From positions 1 to 53,421 of the forward strand of contig NZ_NIFO01000027.1 of assembly GCF_002233755.1 (NCBI RefSeq): DNA of 53,421 nucleotides, written 5' to 3'. Numbering within the stretch: position 1 is the first letter of the stretch; every line of letters starts with the position of its first letter. Source of the stretch: Acinetobacter piscicola. GTDB lineage: Bacteria > Pseudomonadota > Gammaproteobacteria > Pseudomonadales > Moraxellaceae. The notes beneath the pieces are model-generated. The model had not been told where the DNA came from. It was given only the letters and a program-made list of their open reading frames with translations, and did no database searches. The translations under genes were made by a program, and so were the position numbers. Below, one piece after another: positions 27,532 through 35,958 of the stretch.

Positions 27532-27798
27532 ATGGGTCATTTACATCAAAATAAAAAAGTTTTAAACCGTGTTAAGCGAATACAAGGGCAAATAAATGCT
27601 GTTGAAGCTGCGTTAAAACATGAAGAAAAATCATGTATCGATGTTTTGCAGCAAGTCGCAGCGATCAAAGGCGCTGTCAATGGATTAATGAATGAATTGA
27701 TTGAAGCACATTTAAGAGAACATGTGATTTCTGATTCGACAACAGCCAATGAGGATGAGCTACAAACGTTTATTCAGTTATTAAAACGCTATGCATAA
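27532..27798 (+). CDS. RcnR/DmeR-type metal-sensing repressor (CsoR family)
   Basis: 88 residues, all-helical DUF156 repressor. From ATG 27532 (GGAG 7 nt upstream; an upstream TTG at 27526 is less likely) the residues His3, Cys35, His60 and His64 fall exactly where E. coli RcnR binds Ni/Co. Signature segments are RVKRIQGQINAVEAAL and AAIKGAVNGLMNELIEAHL. It is divergent from dmeF and flanked by RcnR-like operators, so the likely role is to release the dmeF promoter when Co or Ni rises. FrmR-type formaldehyde sensing is less likely, since His3 and His64 are both present. Confidence 0.9.
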   Translation: MGHLHQNKKVLNRVKRIQGQINAVEAALKHEEKSCIDVLQQVAAIKGAVNGLMNELIEAHLREHVISDSTTANEDELQTFIQLLKRYA

Positions 27799-27878
27799 TT
27801 TTATAACAAACAGTTAAAAATCAATTGACCTTATATTGATTAAGTTTTAATCTTTTTAAATAGTCAAAATCCTCCATA

Positions 27879-27911
27879 CCAAGCTCAATACGCTAGAGCT
27901 TGGCTTTTTTT
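27879..27911 (+). terminator. Terminator of the RcnR-type gene
   Basis: CCAAGCTC (27879-27886) / GAGCTTGG (27896-27903) and a run of seven T, between the repressor and the MFS gene. Confidence 0.9.
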
Positions 27912-27948
27912 ATGTGCAATCTTTATTTGCAAATACAGTTCAAAACTC

Positions 27949-29121
27949 ATGAATCAGCAATCATGGCGACCATTTTTAATGATCAGCCTCGCCTTGTGCA
28001 TTGGGACTATTGGTACAGCCTTAGCCAGCCCTTTATATCCAATTTATCAACAACTTTGGCATCTACTACCCAGTCAAATTACCTATATTTTTGTCGCCTA
28101 TATGTTCGGCTGTTTGACCACTTTATTATTTTTAGGACGCACCAGTAATAGTTTTGGCTTTATTCGTACACTACAAATCGGTTTGTTTTTTGCAGTGATT
28201 GGCTTAACGCTTTCTGTCTTTGCTTCAAATACTTATTTACTTGGTTTTGGACGTTTTATCATTGGGATTGCTTCTGGTTTAATCAGTACATCGGCCATGT
28301 TAGGTTTAATATATACCATCCCAGAATCACATAAGCAGAATGCAGCACAGCTCAGTTCTATTATTACTGTAATGGGTTTTGGCTTAGGTCCTTTTATTGG
28401 TGGAGCGATCGCACAATTTTCAGATCAGCCACTTATTACTCCATATCTACCCGTCATTTTTGCTGCAATTTTAAGCTTAATCAGCCTATTTACCATTAAA
28501 ACAGCTTCTTTCGAGAAGCAACCATTTTCAATCGCACCCCACTTGGAACATCCTGAACCACAATTTAAAACTTTATTTTATATTGCCAGTTTTAGCGCAT
28601 TTTGTGCTTTTGGTTCGTTTAGTTTATTTGCATCATTAGCGCCGTCATTCATCAAAGATGTGATTCCGTGGCATGGCCCATTGGTTAGTGGTGCAACAAT
28701 TGCAAGTATTTTGCTGATTTCAGCATCAGTACAATGGTTTGCTAAATCCCTAGACATGCATAAAACATTAAATGTAGGTTTGATCTTCCTGATCGCGAGT
28801 TATGTCATTCTTTCAATCTGTATGACCATGCATTGGAGTGTGCTGTTCTTTTTCAGTGTTATTTGTGTGGGAATCGGGCATGGTTTAAGTTTGCTGGGTG
28901 CTTTTGCTTTAATTCATCATATGACCAATACAGAAAATCGTGCAGCAGTAGTTTCCACTTATTTGTTTATTGCTTATTTTGGAACCATCATACCGATCAT
29001 TACAGCAGGGTATTTGTCAGATCACTTTGGTTTTATGGTGGGTATTCTTGGGTTTTGCTTAGGTGTTGGTATATTGTGTATTTACTTATTCATCAGACAC
29101 TTAAATATAAAATACAGTTAG
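27949..29121 (+). CDS. MFS transporter, substrate unknown
   Basis: 390 residues, 12 predicted membrane helices. N-terminal half shows GTIGTALASPLYPIYQQLW and the loop 2-3 FLGRTSNSFG, a weak form of the MFS loop motif; GFGRFIIGIASGLISTSAM and the motif-C-like VMGFGLGPFIGGAI suggest a drug:H+ antiporter-type exporter. The start at ATG 27949 has no strong ribosome binding site. It is separated from the repressor upstream by a terminator and is not obviously tied to metal export. Confidence 0.85.
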   Translation: MNQQSWRPFLMISLALCIGTIGTALASPLYPIYQQLWHLLPSQITYIFVAYMFGCLTTLLFLGRTSNSFGFIRTLQIGLFFAVIGLTLSVFASNTYLLGFGRFIIGIASGLISTSAMLGLIYTIPESHKQNAAQLSSIITVMGFGLGPFIGGAIAQFSDQPLITPYLPVIFAAILSLISLFTIKTASFEKQPFSIAPHLEHPEPQFKTLFYIASFSAFCAFGSFSLFASLAPSFIKDVIPWHGPLVSGATIASILLISASVQWFAKSLDMHKTLNVGLIFLIASYVILSICMTMHWSVLFFFSVICVGIGHGLSLLGAFALIHHMTNTENRAAVVSTYLFIAYFGTIIPIITAGYLSDHFGFMVGILGFCLGVGILCIYLFIRHLNIKYS

Positions 29122-29179
29122 AAAATATTGCATCAATATGTAAGTATTTACACTTACATATTGATTAAAAATCGATATA

Positions 29180-29545
29180 TTATTCTTTGATTATTTCAAT
29201 TTTTATCACTTCAATATCTGTCGGTTTGTAGCGATGTGTATCTATCTCACCAGCAACTTTTACTTCTGTTCCGACTTTTAATTGATCTGCTGTGGCTAAA
29301 TCATCATCAACCTCTATCGTTATCGAACCCGTTGTATCTTTTAATTCATAATGTTCATGCTTAATTTGACCAACAATATGACCTTGCAAGGTTACAAGCG
29401 TTTCATCATTGGCTCTGAGTGCTTGCACAATTGTAATATTATTTTTTGCTGCTTCTTCAAGAATCTTAGAATCATCTTGTTCAGCCCAAACATTGGATGT
29501 CAGCATCGAAACAAGAACCGAAAGCAATAAAGGTGTTTTTCTCAT
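29180..29545 (-). CDS. BOF/YgiW-family periplasmic stress protein
   Basis: 121 residues: signal peptide ending NVWA (residue 21), then a bacterial OB-fold of about 95 residues. The family pattern is visible in TIVQALRANDETLVTLQGHIVG, HEHYELKDTTGSITIEVDDD and VKVAGEIDTHRYKPTDIEVIKI. YgiW/YdeI proteins accumulate in the periplasm under peroxide, cadmium or peptide stress; the ligand is unknown. Monocistronic. Confidence 0.92.
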   Translation of the reverse strand: MRKTPLLLSVLVSMLTSNVWAEQDDSKILEEAAKNNITIVQALRANDETLVTLQGHIVGQIKHEHYELKDTTGSITIEVDDDLATADQLKVGTEVKVAGEIDTHRYKPTDIEVIKIEIIKE

Positions 29546-29636
29546 GGATCAAACCTTTTATTTGGGGTAATGATTAATCACCATAAACAATTCTTTTTAA
29601 GTTGTAAATTCAGCTTACAAAACAATAACTTTTAAT

Positions 29637-29661
29637 AAAAAAGCTGACCGAAGTCAGCTTT
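29637..29661 (-). terminator. mnmE terminator
   Basis: On the minus strand AAAGCTGAC-TTCG-GTCAGCTTT followed by a T run, 36 bp after the mnmE stop. Confidence 0.88.
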
Positions 29662-29696
29662 GAGATACCGTTTCAAACATCAAGGATCAGTAATTT

Positions 29697-31061
29697 TTAC
29701 TTCCCAATACAAAAAGATCCAAAAATTACACCCAGCAAATCGTCAGCACTAAAGTCACCTGTAATCTCACCCAAAGCATTTTGTGCTAAACGTAGCGATT
29801 CAGCGACCAATTCACCAGCATGGTAAACCACAAGCTGCTCATGTGCTTCGGCTAGATAGTGCTGAGTACGCTTCATTGCATCTAAATGACGTGTACGTGC
29901 AATAAAGGTATCTTCTTCTGGATGAAAGCCTGCATGTGCTGTAATCGCTTCTATAAGCGCTTGTACGCCCATCTCTTGCTTGGCTGAAACCGTAATATGT
30001 CTAAAACCATCAAAATCACTCAGTTCAGGCTTTTGATCCGTCAAATCGCATTTATTTCCAATCAACATTAAACGCTTTGGTTCAATATGTTCAGCAAAAT
30101 AATTTTCCGCTAGTGCTAAAGGATTTTCCCCTTGGCTTAAGTCATAAACCAACAATAATAAATCTGCTTGTTCTATTTCTTTAATCGCACGACGAATGCC
30201 TTCTTTTTCTACAATATCACCTGTTTCACGTAAACCAGCGGTGTCAGTTAGGGTAATCGGCAAACCATTTAAGCTAATTTTTTCATGCAAAACATCACGT
30301 GTTGTTCCAGCAATATCCGTCACAATCGCGCGATCATTACCTGCAAGTGCATTTAATAGAGATGATTTACCCGCATTCGGTTTGCCTGCAATCACCACCT
30401 GCAAACCTTCACGCAACAACTGACCTTGACGCGCAGATTGCTGAACAGCTGTGACAGATGATTGTACCTCTTGCAACAACGCTAAAATTTTTCCATCCGC
30501 CAAAAAGTCGATTTCTTCTTCTGGAAAATCAATCGCAGCTTCTACATGCAAACGTAAATGAATCAATTTTTCTAAAACAGAATTCACTTTATTTGAAAAT
30601 ACGCCTTGTAGAGAACGGACTGCCGAACGAGCTGCTGCTTGTGATGTAGCATCAATCAAATCTGCAATCGCTTCAGCTTGAACCAAATCCATTTTGCCAT
30701 TTTCAAAAGCACGCATCGAAAATTCGCCTGCTTTGGCAGCAATTGCACCCAGTTCTAATAAACGAGCCAATAATGCATTTTGAATCACAGGGCCGCCATG
30801 ACCTTGTAATTCAACTACGTCTTCACCTGTAAATGAATTTGGATTTGGAAAACAAATGACCAAACCTTCATCCATCACTTCGCCATTTTCATCTAAAAAC
30901 TGACGAAAACCTGCAAATCTTGCTTTAGGTAAAGTCTTTTGAGTTAAAGACTCTGCAATCGCATAAGCTTTAGGACCAGACAAACGAATAACACCAACAC
31001 CACCACGTCCAGGCGGAGTCGCAATTGCTGCAATTGTGCTTTGGTTTACAGTGTTGCTCAT
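29697..31061 (-). CDS. mnmE: tRNA uridine-5-carboxymethylaminomethyl modification GTPase MnmE
   Basis: With MnmG it modifies U34 of several tRNAs. The N-terminal folate-binding domain begins TIAAIATPPGRGGVGVIRLSG; the G domain (about residues 215-370) has G1 GKPNAGKSSLLNALAG, G2 AGTTRDVLHEK, DTAGLRET and G4 NKCDLTD; the protein ends in the FCIGK motif with the catalytic Cys. 454 residues, normal. It is the last gene of the rpmH-rnpA-yidD-yidC-mnmE block, but a terminator-like hairpin between yidC and mnmE suggests partly separate transcription. Confidence 0.99.
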   Translation of the reverse strand: MSNTVNQSTIAAIATPPGRGGVGVIRLSGPKAYAIAESLTQKTLPKARFAGFRQFLDENGEVMDEGLVICFPNPNSFTGEDVVELQGHGGPVIQNALLARLLELGAIAAKAGEFSMRAFENGKMDLVQAEAIADLIDATSQAAARSAVRSLQGVFSNKVNSVLEKLIHLRLHVEAAIDFPEEEIDFLADGKILALLQEVQSSVTAVQQSARQGQLLREGLQVVIAGKPNAGKSSLLNALAGNDRAIVTDIAGTTRDVLHEKISLNGLPITLTDTAGLRETGDIVEKEGIRRAIKEIEQADLLLLVYDLSQGENPLALAENYFAEHIEPKRLMLIGNKCDLTDQKPELSDFDGFRHITVSAKQEMGVQALIEAITAHAGFHPEEDTFIARTRHLDAMKRTQHYLAEAHEQLVVYHAGELVAESLRLAQNALGEITGDFSADDLLGVIFGSFCIGK

Positions 31062-31084
31062 CTAAATCTACTCAAATTATGGCA

Positions 31085-31126
31085 ATAAAAAAATCCGCCT
31101 AAGATTACCATCTCAAGCGGATTTTT
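31085..31126. terminator. Hairpin between yidC and mnmE
   Basis: AAATCCGC (31091-31098) / GCGGATTT (31117-31124) with an inner AGAT/ATCT stem, an A run on the left and T run on the right. It should end yidC on the minus strand and can also work on the plus strand. Confidence 0.8.
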
Positions 31127-31156
31127 TCAGCTATTGCTTAATGATGATTAAATCAA

Positions 31157-32899
31157 TTAAGCCACATCTTTACTGAGCTTAGCTTTTTCAACATTTTTGT
31201 TGATAAACCATTGCTGTAAAATCGTGATCGAGTTGTTCACAATCCAGTATAAAACCAATCCAGCAGGGAAGAACAGCATAAATACTGTAAACATGATTGG
31301 CATGATTTTAAAGACTTTCGCTTGCATCGGATCAGCAGGTTGCGGGTTCAACATTTGTTGAACAAACATGGTTACCCCCATGATCAACGGCAAGATAAAC
31401 CAAGGATCCATTGCTGACAAATCTTGAATCCAAAGCATCCACGGTGCATGGCGAAGTTCTACAGACTCCATCAATACCCAATACAATGCTAAGAAGATTG
31501 GCATTTGTAGAAGCAATGGTAAGCAACCTGAAAGTGGATTGACTTGCTCACGTTTGTAAAGCGCCATCATTTCTTGAGAGAAACGCATACGGTCTTCACC
31601 AAACTCTTCTTTCATGCGTTGCATTTCAGGTGCAATCACACGCATTTTCGCCATAGAACGATAGCTCTTAGACGACAATGGCCACAGAATCAATTTCACC
31701 AACACAGTCAATAAAATAATTGACCAACCCCAGTTACCTACGATGCCATGGAAGAACTGTAAGCCAAGGAATAATAATTTAGCAATTGGCCATAACCAAC
31801 CGTAATCTACAGTTTGGTTTAAACCTACAGCTAAATCTTTCAATTCTGATTGAACTTTTGGACCTGCATAGAATGTCGCATCAATACTCATTGCTTTACC
31901 AGCAGGAACATTGATCGTCGGAGATGTAAACCCGATGATATTCATACCATCTGTAGATTTACGAGACTCTAGTTTTGCAGTGTATTCTTGCCCACCAAAA
32001 TGACCTGGAATCCAAGCACTCACAAAATAATGCTGAACCATAGCCACCCAACCACCTTTTGCTTCGGTATTGAGTTTTTCTTCAGTAAAATTCGCAAATT
32101 TTAGCTTATTGTAATGCGCTTCTGGCGTACCCCATGCACCACCAAGGAATGTACCAAGGGTAAAGATACCTTGGTCAGATTTACCTGGATCGTCAGAGTT
32201 GTCACGTTTGATTTGACCAAACATTTGACCTTGCCAATTTTGCGCACTACGGTTGACTACTTGATAGCTCACATCAATCGGATATTTACCTTCTTTCACA
32301 GTAAATGTCTTGATGATTTCTACGCCATCGGCAGTTTTATAGACCATTGGTACAGATAAAACTTTAGCTGTTTTGCCGTCTTTATCTTTTACGTCTTTTG
32401 CATCAGCAGCTGTATAAGCCACTTTTTCAAACTCATAGTCTGGTCGATTTGGATTGCTGTCCGGGCCATTTAGACCAATCAAGCCAGATTGAGCAACGTA
32501 GGTACGTTTTGCATCACTTTCAAGCATAACAAAAGGCTGATCACTATCTTTGCTCTTGTCATGATTGAGTAATTCAATACGCACAATATCACCACCTTTA
32601 GGACTAATCCAAAGATGATAAAGGTCAGTTTGTACTGAAATCAGTTGTTGATTTGCTGTAGCTGGTGCAACAGCCTTCTGCTGCGCAGCAGCTATATTTG
32701 CTTGCGGAACGTCGCTAGTCGCTGCAGTCTTTTGACCATTTGGCAAATCGGCAGACACATCATGCGCAACAACAGTTTGCTGAGTTTCAGCTTTAGTCGT
32801 TGTCGTGCTATGACCATAGTCTTTTTGCCAAGCCAAAATGAGCAAATATGCTGTGACTAGCATGGCTCCGAGGATCGCAAACCTGGCCCATTGTTGCAT
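31157..32899 (-). CDS. yidC: Membrane protein insertase YidC
   Basis: Inserts and folds inner-membrane proteins, alone or with SecYEG. 580 residues: an N-terminal signal-anchor (FAILGAMLVTAYLLILAW), a large periplasmic beta domain (about residues 60-350) and the conserved C-terminal membrane core with FHGIVGNWGWSIILLTVLVKLILWPLS and MQRMKEEFG, MPIFLALYWVLMESVELRHAPW. The conserved hydrophilic-groove Arg corresponds to the Lys/Arg region near KSYRSMAKMR. It lies 5 bp downstream of yidD, as is standard. Confidence 0.99.
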   Translation of the reverse strand: MQQWARFAILGAMLVTAYLLILAWQKDYGHSTTTTKAETQQTVVAHDVSADLPNGQKTAATSDVPQANIAAAQQKAVAPATANQQLISVQTDLYHLWISPKGGDIVRIELLNHDKSKDSDQPFVMLESDAKRTYVAQSGLIGLNGPDSNPNRPDYEFEKVAYTAADAKDVKDKDGKTAKVLSVPMVYKTADGVEIIKTFTVKEGKYPIDVSYQVVNRSAQNWQGQMFGQIKRDNSDDPGKSDQGIFTLGTFLGGAWGTPEAHYNKLKFANFTEEKLNTEAKGGWVAMVQHYFVSAWIPGHFGGQEYTAKLESRKSTDGMNIIGFTSPTINVPAGKAMSIDATFYAGPKVQSELKDLAVGLNQTVDYGWLWPIAKLLFLGLQFFHGIVGNWGWSIILLTVLVKLILWPLSSKSYRSMAKMRVIAPEMQRMKEEFGEDRMRFSQEMMALYKREQVNPLSGCLPLLLQMPIFLALYWVLMESVELRHAPWMLWIQDLSAMDPWFILPLIMGVTMFVQQMLNPQPADPMQAKVFKIMPIMFTVFMLFFPAGLVLYWIVNNSITILQQWFINKNVEKAKLSKDVA

Positions 32900-32904
32900 A
32901 TCTA

Positions 32905-33225
32905 TTACCCCAAGTGGTTAGAGTGTTTTTGGTTCAATAAACGTTCACGCAAGGGTACAGGAACATGAAGCGTTTGAGAATCTATTTGCTGAAATGAAAT
33001 AAAACGAATTGTTTTTTTAGGCACAGGGTCGTAACCATGTCCACCCCAAGGATGACAACGACATATACGCTTTGTGGCTAACCATGAGCCTTTGAATGCG
33101 CCATACGTGTGGATTGCTTCTAACGAATATTGTGAACAAGTCGGAATATAACGACAACGAGGCCCAATGAGTGGACTAATCGCAATTTGATAGAAACGAA
33201 TCAACCAATGCAATAAACGAATCAT
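32905..33225 (-). CDS. yidD: Membrane protein insertion efficiency factor YidD
   Basis: 106-residue small membrane-associated protein thought to assist YidC. The signature is [21 protein letters not shown] with its conserved Cys, followed by [17 protein letters not shown]. The C-terminal 30 residues are variable. It lies between rnpA (9 bp away) and yidC (5 bp away), the universal gene order. Confidence 0.98.
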   Translation of the reverse strand: MIRLLHWLIRFYQIAISPLIGPRCRYIPTCSQYSLEAIHTYGAFKGSWLATKRICRCHPWGGHGYDPVPKKTIRFISFQQIDSQTLHVPVPLRERLLNQKHSNHLG

Positions 33226-33234
33226 TGGTTTCCT

Positions 33235-33627
33235 CTATTTTTGAGGGGAAGATTGAGCTATTTTTTGGTGCTTTTTAACAATGCGCTGCAATTTCAACCA
33301 AGCAAATTCGAGTTGCTGAAAAAGTTCAGCATTTGGAACTGCTTCTATACCTATTTTAGGCATAACAACAATGTCCAACAAATCTATACTTTGCTGGTTT
33401 AAGCGAAAACTTTCACGCGTTAAACGTTTTATTCGATTTCTTTCATGTGCACGGCGCACTTTTTTCTTTGCAACAACTATACCCAAACGGCTTTTAGGCT
33501 GCTCGGTAAATTTTGCTAAGAATATAAAATGGGGTTGATGCACTTTAAAAAGCGCACCATCAAATACACCTTTGTAATCTGCAGCACAGCGGATTCTCAC
33601 CTCTGGACTGAAACTATAAAGAGACAT
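33235..33627 (-). CDS. rnpA: Ribonuclease P protein component
   Basis: Protein subunit of RNase P, which trims the 5' end of tRNA precursors. The basic signature [22 protein letters not shown] lies near residues 55-77, after the N-terminal [20 protein letters not shown]. The frame opens with TTG at 33636; ATG 33627 (MSLYSF) is chosen, giving 130 residues. It is 34 bp downstream of rpmH and likely co-transcribed. Confidence 0.96.
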   Translation of the reverse strand: MSLYSFSPEVRIRCAADYKGVFDGALFKVHQPHFIFLAKFTEQPKSRLGIVVAKKKVRRAHERNRIKRLTRESFRLNQQSIDLLDIVVMPKIGIEAVPNAELFQQLEFAWLKLQRIVKKHQKIAQSSPQK

Positions 33628-33660
33628 AACACCCAAGTCGTCAGCTAACGGTTTAATAAA

Positions 33661-33795
33661 TTAAACAGTTAAGCTATGACGACCTTTTGCACGACGGCGA
33701 GCTAATACTTGACGACCAGCCTTAGTAGCCATACGAGCACGGAAACCATGAACGCGCTTGCGCTTTAATTCAGATGGTTGAAATGTACGTTTCAT
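33661..33795 (-). CDS. rpmH: 50S ribosomal protein L34
   Basis: 44 residues, read directly from the minus strand: it begins [20 protein letters not shown], continues with the near-universal [19 protein letters not shown] and ends HSLTV. Highly basic, full length for L34. It is first in the rpmH-rnpA-yidD-yidC block and transcribed away from oriC. The GGAG upstream of the ATG fits a well-translated ribosomal gene. Confidence 0.98.
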
Positions 33796-34016
33796 ATCGA
33801 AACTCCAAAATTGATCTTTCTAAAGGTTCGCGATTGTATTGTGCATTCTTTATGCTGTCAATGAATATACACTTTTCTTTTTATGGTTGCTGTATTTTTA
33901 TACAAATAAATCAGTTGTCTTATTTATCCTCTATAAATATTAAAAAATATATATTCACAACATAACTTATTATTTTATAGTATAAATAATAGTTACCAAC
34001 AAGCATATCCGCAAAG

Positions 34017-34440
34017 TTATCCATAAGAGAATATTCTTTTAAATTTAATTTCCTCAGTTTTTGAATTTAAATTCATAACTTGTGTTTTATCCACAGAATT
34101 CTGGATCCTTATAAATAAATTCAAATTTAAATTTAAAAGATTATTATTATTAGGAGGCATTTTTTGTGTGGAAAACCGTGTTTTTCTATTAATTAACATG
34201 AATTTAGCTTGTGGATATTGCTGTTTTTATTAATTTGATAGATTGTGGATAAGTTTATGTGATAATTTATCCACAGCTTGTGTAAAACATTATCCACAAG
34301 TGCTTTGAATTTAAATTTATTTGCGGAAGGTTGCTTTTTTGAGCAGTTTGGACTGAATTAGTCATGACAGATGTGGATAACTTGGTTAGAATGGCGACCC
34401 CTTTATCTGGGGGATTGGTCTTTTTTAAATTTAAAATAGA
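34017..34440. other. Chromosomal replication origin oriC
   Basis: Non-coding region between rpmH and dnaA. DnaA boxes: perfect TTATCCACA at 34087, 34267 and 34290 (plus) and at 34244 and 34372 (minus); one-mismatch boxes at 34017, 34167 and 34210. Four exact TTTRAATTYAAA palindromes start at 34060, 34126, 34304 and 34424, with a near copy at 34038. AT-rich runs, for example near 33930-34000, could be the unwinding element. Position next to dnaA is the usual one in Pseudomonas and Acinetobacter. The boxes also suggest DnaA autoregulation. Confidence 0.93.
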
Positions 34441-34455
34441 ATGAAGGGGTTTCAC

Positions 34456-35847
34456 ATGCTTTGGACGGACTGCTTAACTCGCTTGCGACAAGAGCTCTCT
34501 GATAATGTCTTTGCCATGTGGATTCGTCCTTTGGTTGCAGAAGAAGTAGCAGATACTCTAAGACTGTATGCACCTAATCCATATTGGACAAGATATATTC
34601 AAGAGCACCATTTAGAATTGATTTCTATTCTGGCGGAACAATTGTCAGAGGGCCGTATTCGTAAAGTAGAAATACATGTCGACTCTCGACCTGGTGCAAT
34701 TCTGTCAGCATCTGAGCAACCTGCGACTACAACAGCTGCTTTAGAGAGTTCTGTGCATCAACAAGCGCCGCAAAGAGCTAAAAAAGAGAAAGAACATGAT
34801 GTTGTTACACCGAAAAACATCAAAAAACGCCAACTCAATCCATTGTTTAATTTTGCTTTGTTTGTGGAAGGTCGTTCCAACCAAATGGCTGCGGAAACTT
34901 GCCGAAAAGTTTTAACACAATTGGGTGAATCTCAGCATAATCCATTATTTTTATATGGCCCGACAGGATTAGGTAAAACGCATTTAATGCAAGCGGTAGG
35001 CAATGCTTTATTACAAGCCAAGCCAAATGCACGTGTGATGTATATGACTGCGGAAAGTTTTGTTCAGGATTTTGTCAGTTCACTGCAAAAAGGTAAGGTT
35101 GAAGAGTTTAAAAAGAATTGCCGATCTTTGGATTTATTGTTGGTAGATGACATTCATTTACTCGCAGGTAAAGAAGCAAGTCTGGTGGAATTTTTCTATA
35201 CATTCAATGCTTTACTTGATGAATCTAAACAAATTATTTTGACATCAGACCGTTATCCAAAAGAGTTAACTGAGTTAGATCCTCGTTTGGTATCACGTTT
35301 TTCATGGGGATTGTCTGTTGGTGTAGAGCCACCAGATATTGAAACACGTATTGAAATTTTGCTTAAAAAAGCAGAAAGCAGCGGTATCGATTTGCCACGC
35401 AATTGCGCTTTATTCATTGCACAACAAGTGGTTGCCAATGTGCGTGAATTAGAAGGTGCATTGAATAAAGTCGTTGCTATCTCACGTTTTAAAGGTTCTG
35501 CAATTGATTTAGACGTGGTTCGTGAATCGTTGAAAGATGTTTTAGCGATTCGTGCACGTACCATCAGTACGGAAAATATTCAGCGTGTGGTGAGTGAGTA
35601 TTTTAGAATTCCATTGAAAGAATTGGTGGGTCCTAAGCGGACACGTATTTATGCAAGACCTCGTCAATTGGCGATGGGCTTAGCTCGTGAATTAACGGGT
35701 GATAGCTTCCCTGAAATTGGTATGGCTTTTGGTGGACGTGACCACAGTACCGTGATGCATGCATGTGAAAAAGTGCAAAGCTTACGCGACGAAGATCCAA
35801 TTTTTAATGAGGATTATAAAAACCTCATGCGTTTGCTACAAAGCTAA
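34456..35847 (+). CDS. dnaA: Chromosomal replication initiator DnaA
   Basis: AAA+ initiator that binds DnaA boxes and melts oriC. Domain I is the N-terminal MLWTDCLTRLRQELSDNVF; a short variable linker (about residues 90-130) follows; domain III has Walker A GPTGLGKTHLMQAVGN and Walker B LLLVDDIHLL; domain IV ends with GGRDHSTVMHACEK, the DnaA signature for box binding. ATG 34456 is preferred over an in-frame ATG at 34441, because AAGGGG lies 6 nt upstream and other Acinetobacter DnaA begin MLWTDCL. Product 463 residues. It heads dnaA-dnaN-recF-gyrB. Confidence 0.98.
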   Translation: MLWTDCLTRLRQELSDNVFAMWIRPLVAEEVADTLRLYAPNPYWTRYIQEHHLELISILAEQLSEGRIRKVEIHVDSRPGAILSASEQPATTTAALESSVHQQAPQRAKKEKEHDVVTPKNIKKRQLNPLFNFALFVEGRSNQMAAETCRKVLTQLGESQHNPLFLYGPTGLGKTHLMQAVGNALLQAKPNARVMYMTAESFVQDFVSSLQKGKVEEFKKNCRSLDLLLVDDIHLLAGKEASLVEFFYTFNALLDESKQIILTSDRYPKELTELDPRLVSRFSWGLSVGVEPPDIETRIEILLKKAESSGIDLPRNCALFIAQQVVANVRELEGALNKVVAISRFKGSAIDLDVVRESLKDVLAIRARTISTENIQRVVSEYFRIPLKELVGPKRTRIYARPRQLAMGLARELTGDSFPEIGMAFGGRDHSTVMHACEKVQSLRDEDPIFNEDYKNLMRLLQS

Positions 35848-35872
35848 ATTTTGAACAAATTCTACACTTGCA

Positions 35873-35893
35873 ATGCGGCATAAACTGCCGCAT
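35873..35893. other. Hairpin between dnaA and dnaN
   Basis: ATGCGGCA-TAAAC-TGCCGCAT, a perfect 8-bp stem without a T tail, in the 111-bp dnaA-dnaN gap. It is not a classic terminator; it may be an attenuator, RNA-processing site or protein site. Confidence 0.55.
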
Positions 35894-35958
35894 AGTACGT
35901 CATTAAAAAAATTTATTAGCCCCCGTTTTAGTTATATTTAGTTTAGAGGAATTCCACC

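Noticed and set aside
34017..34455. Minus-strand frames of about 60 codons across oriC
   Set aside because: They overlap DnaA boxes and palindromes, lack ribosome sites, and resemble no protein.
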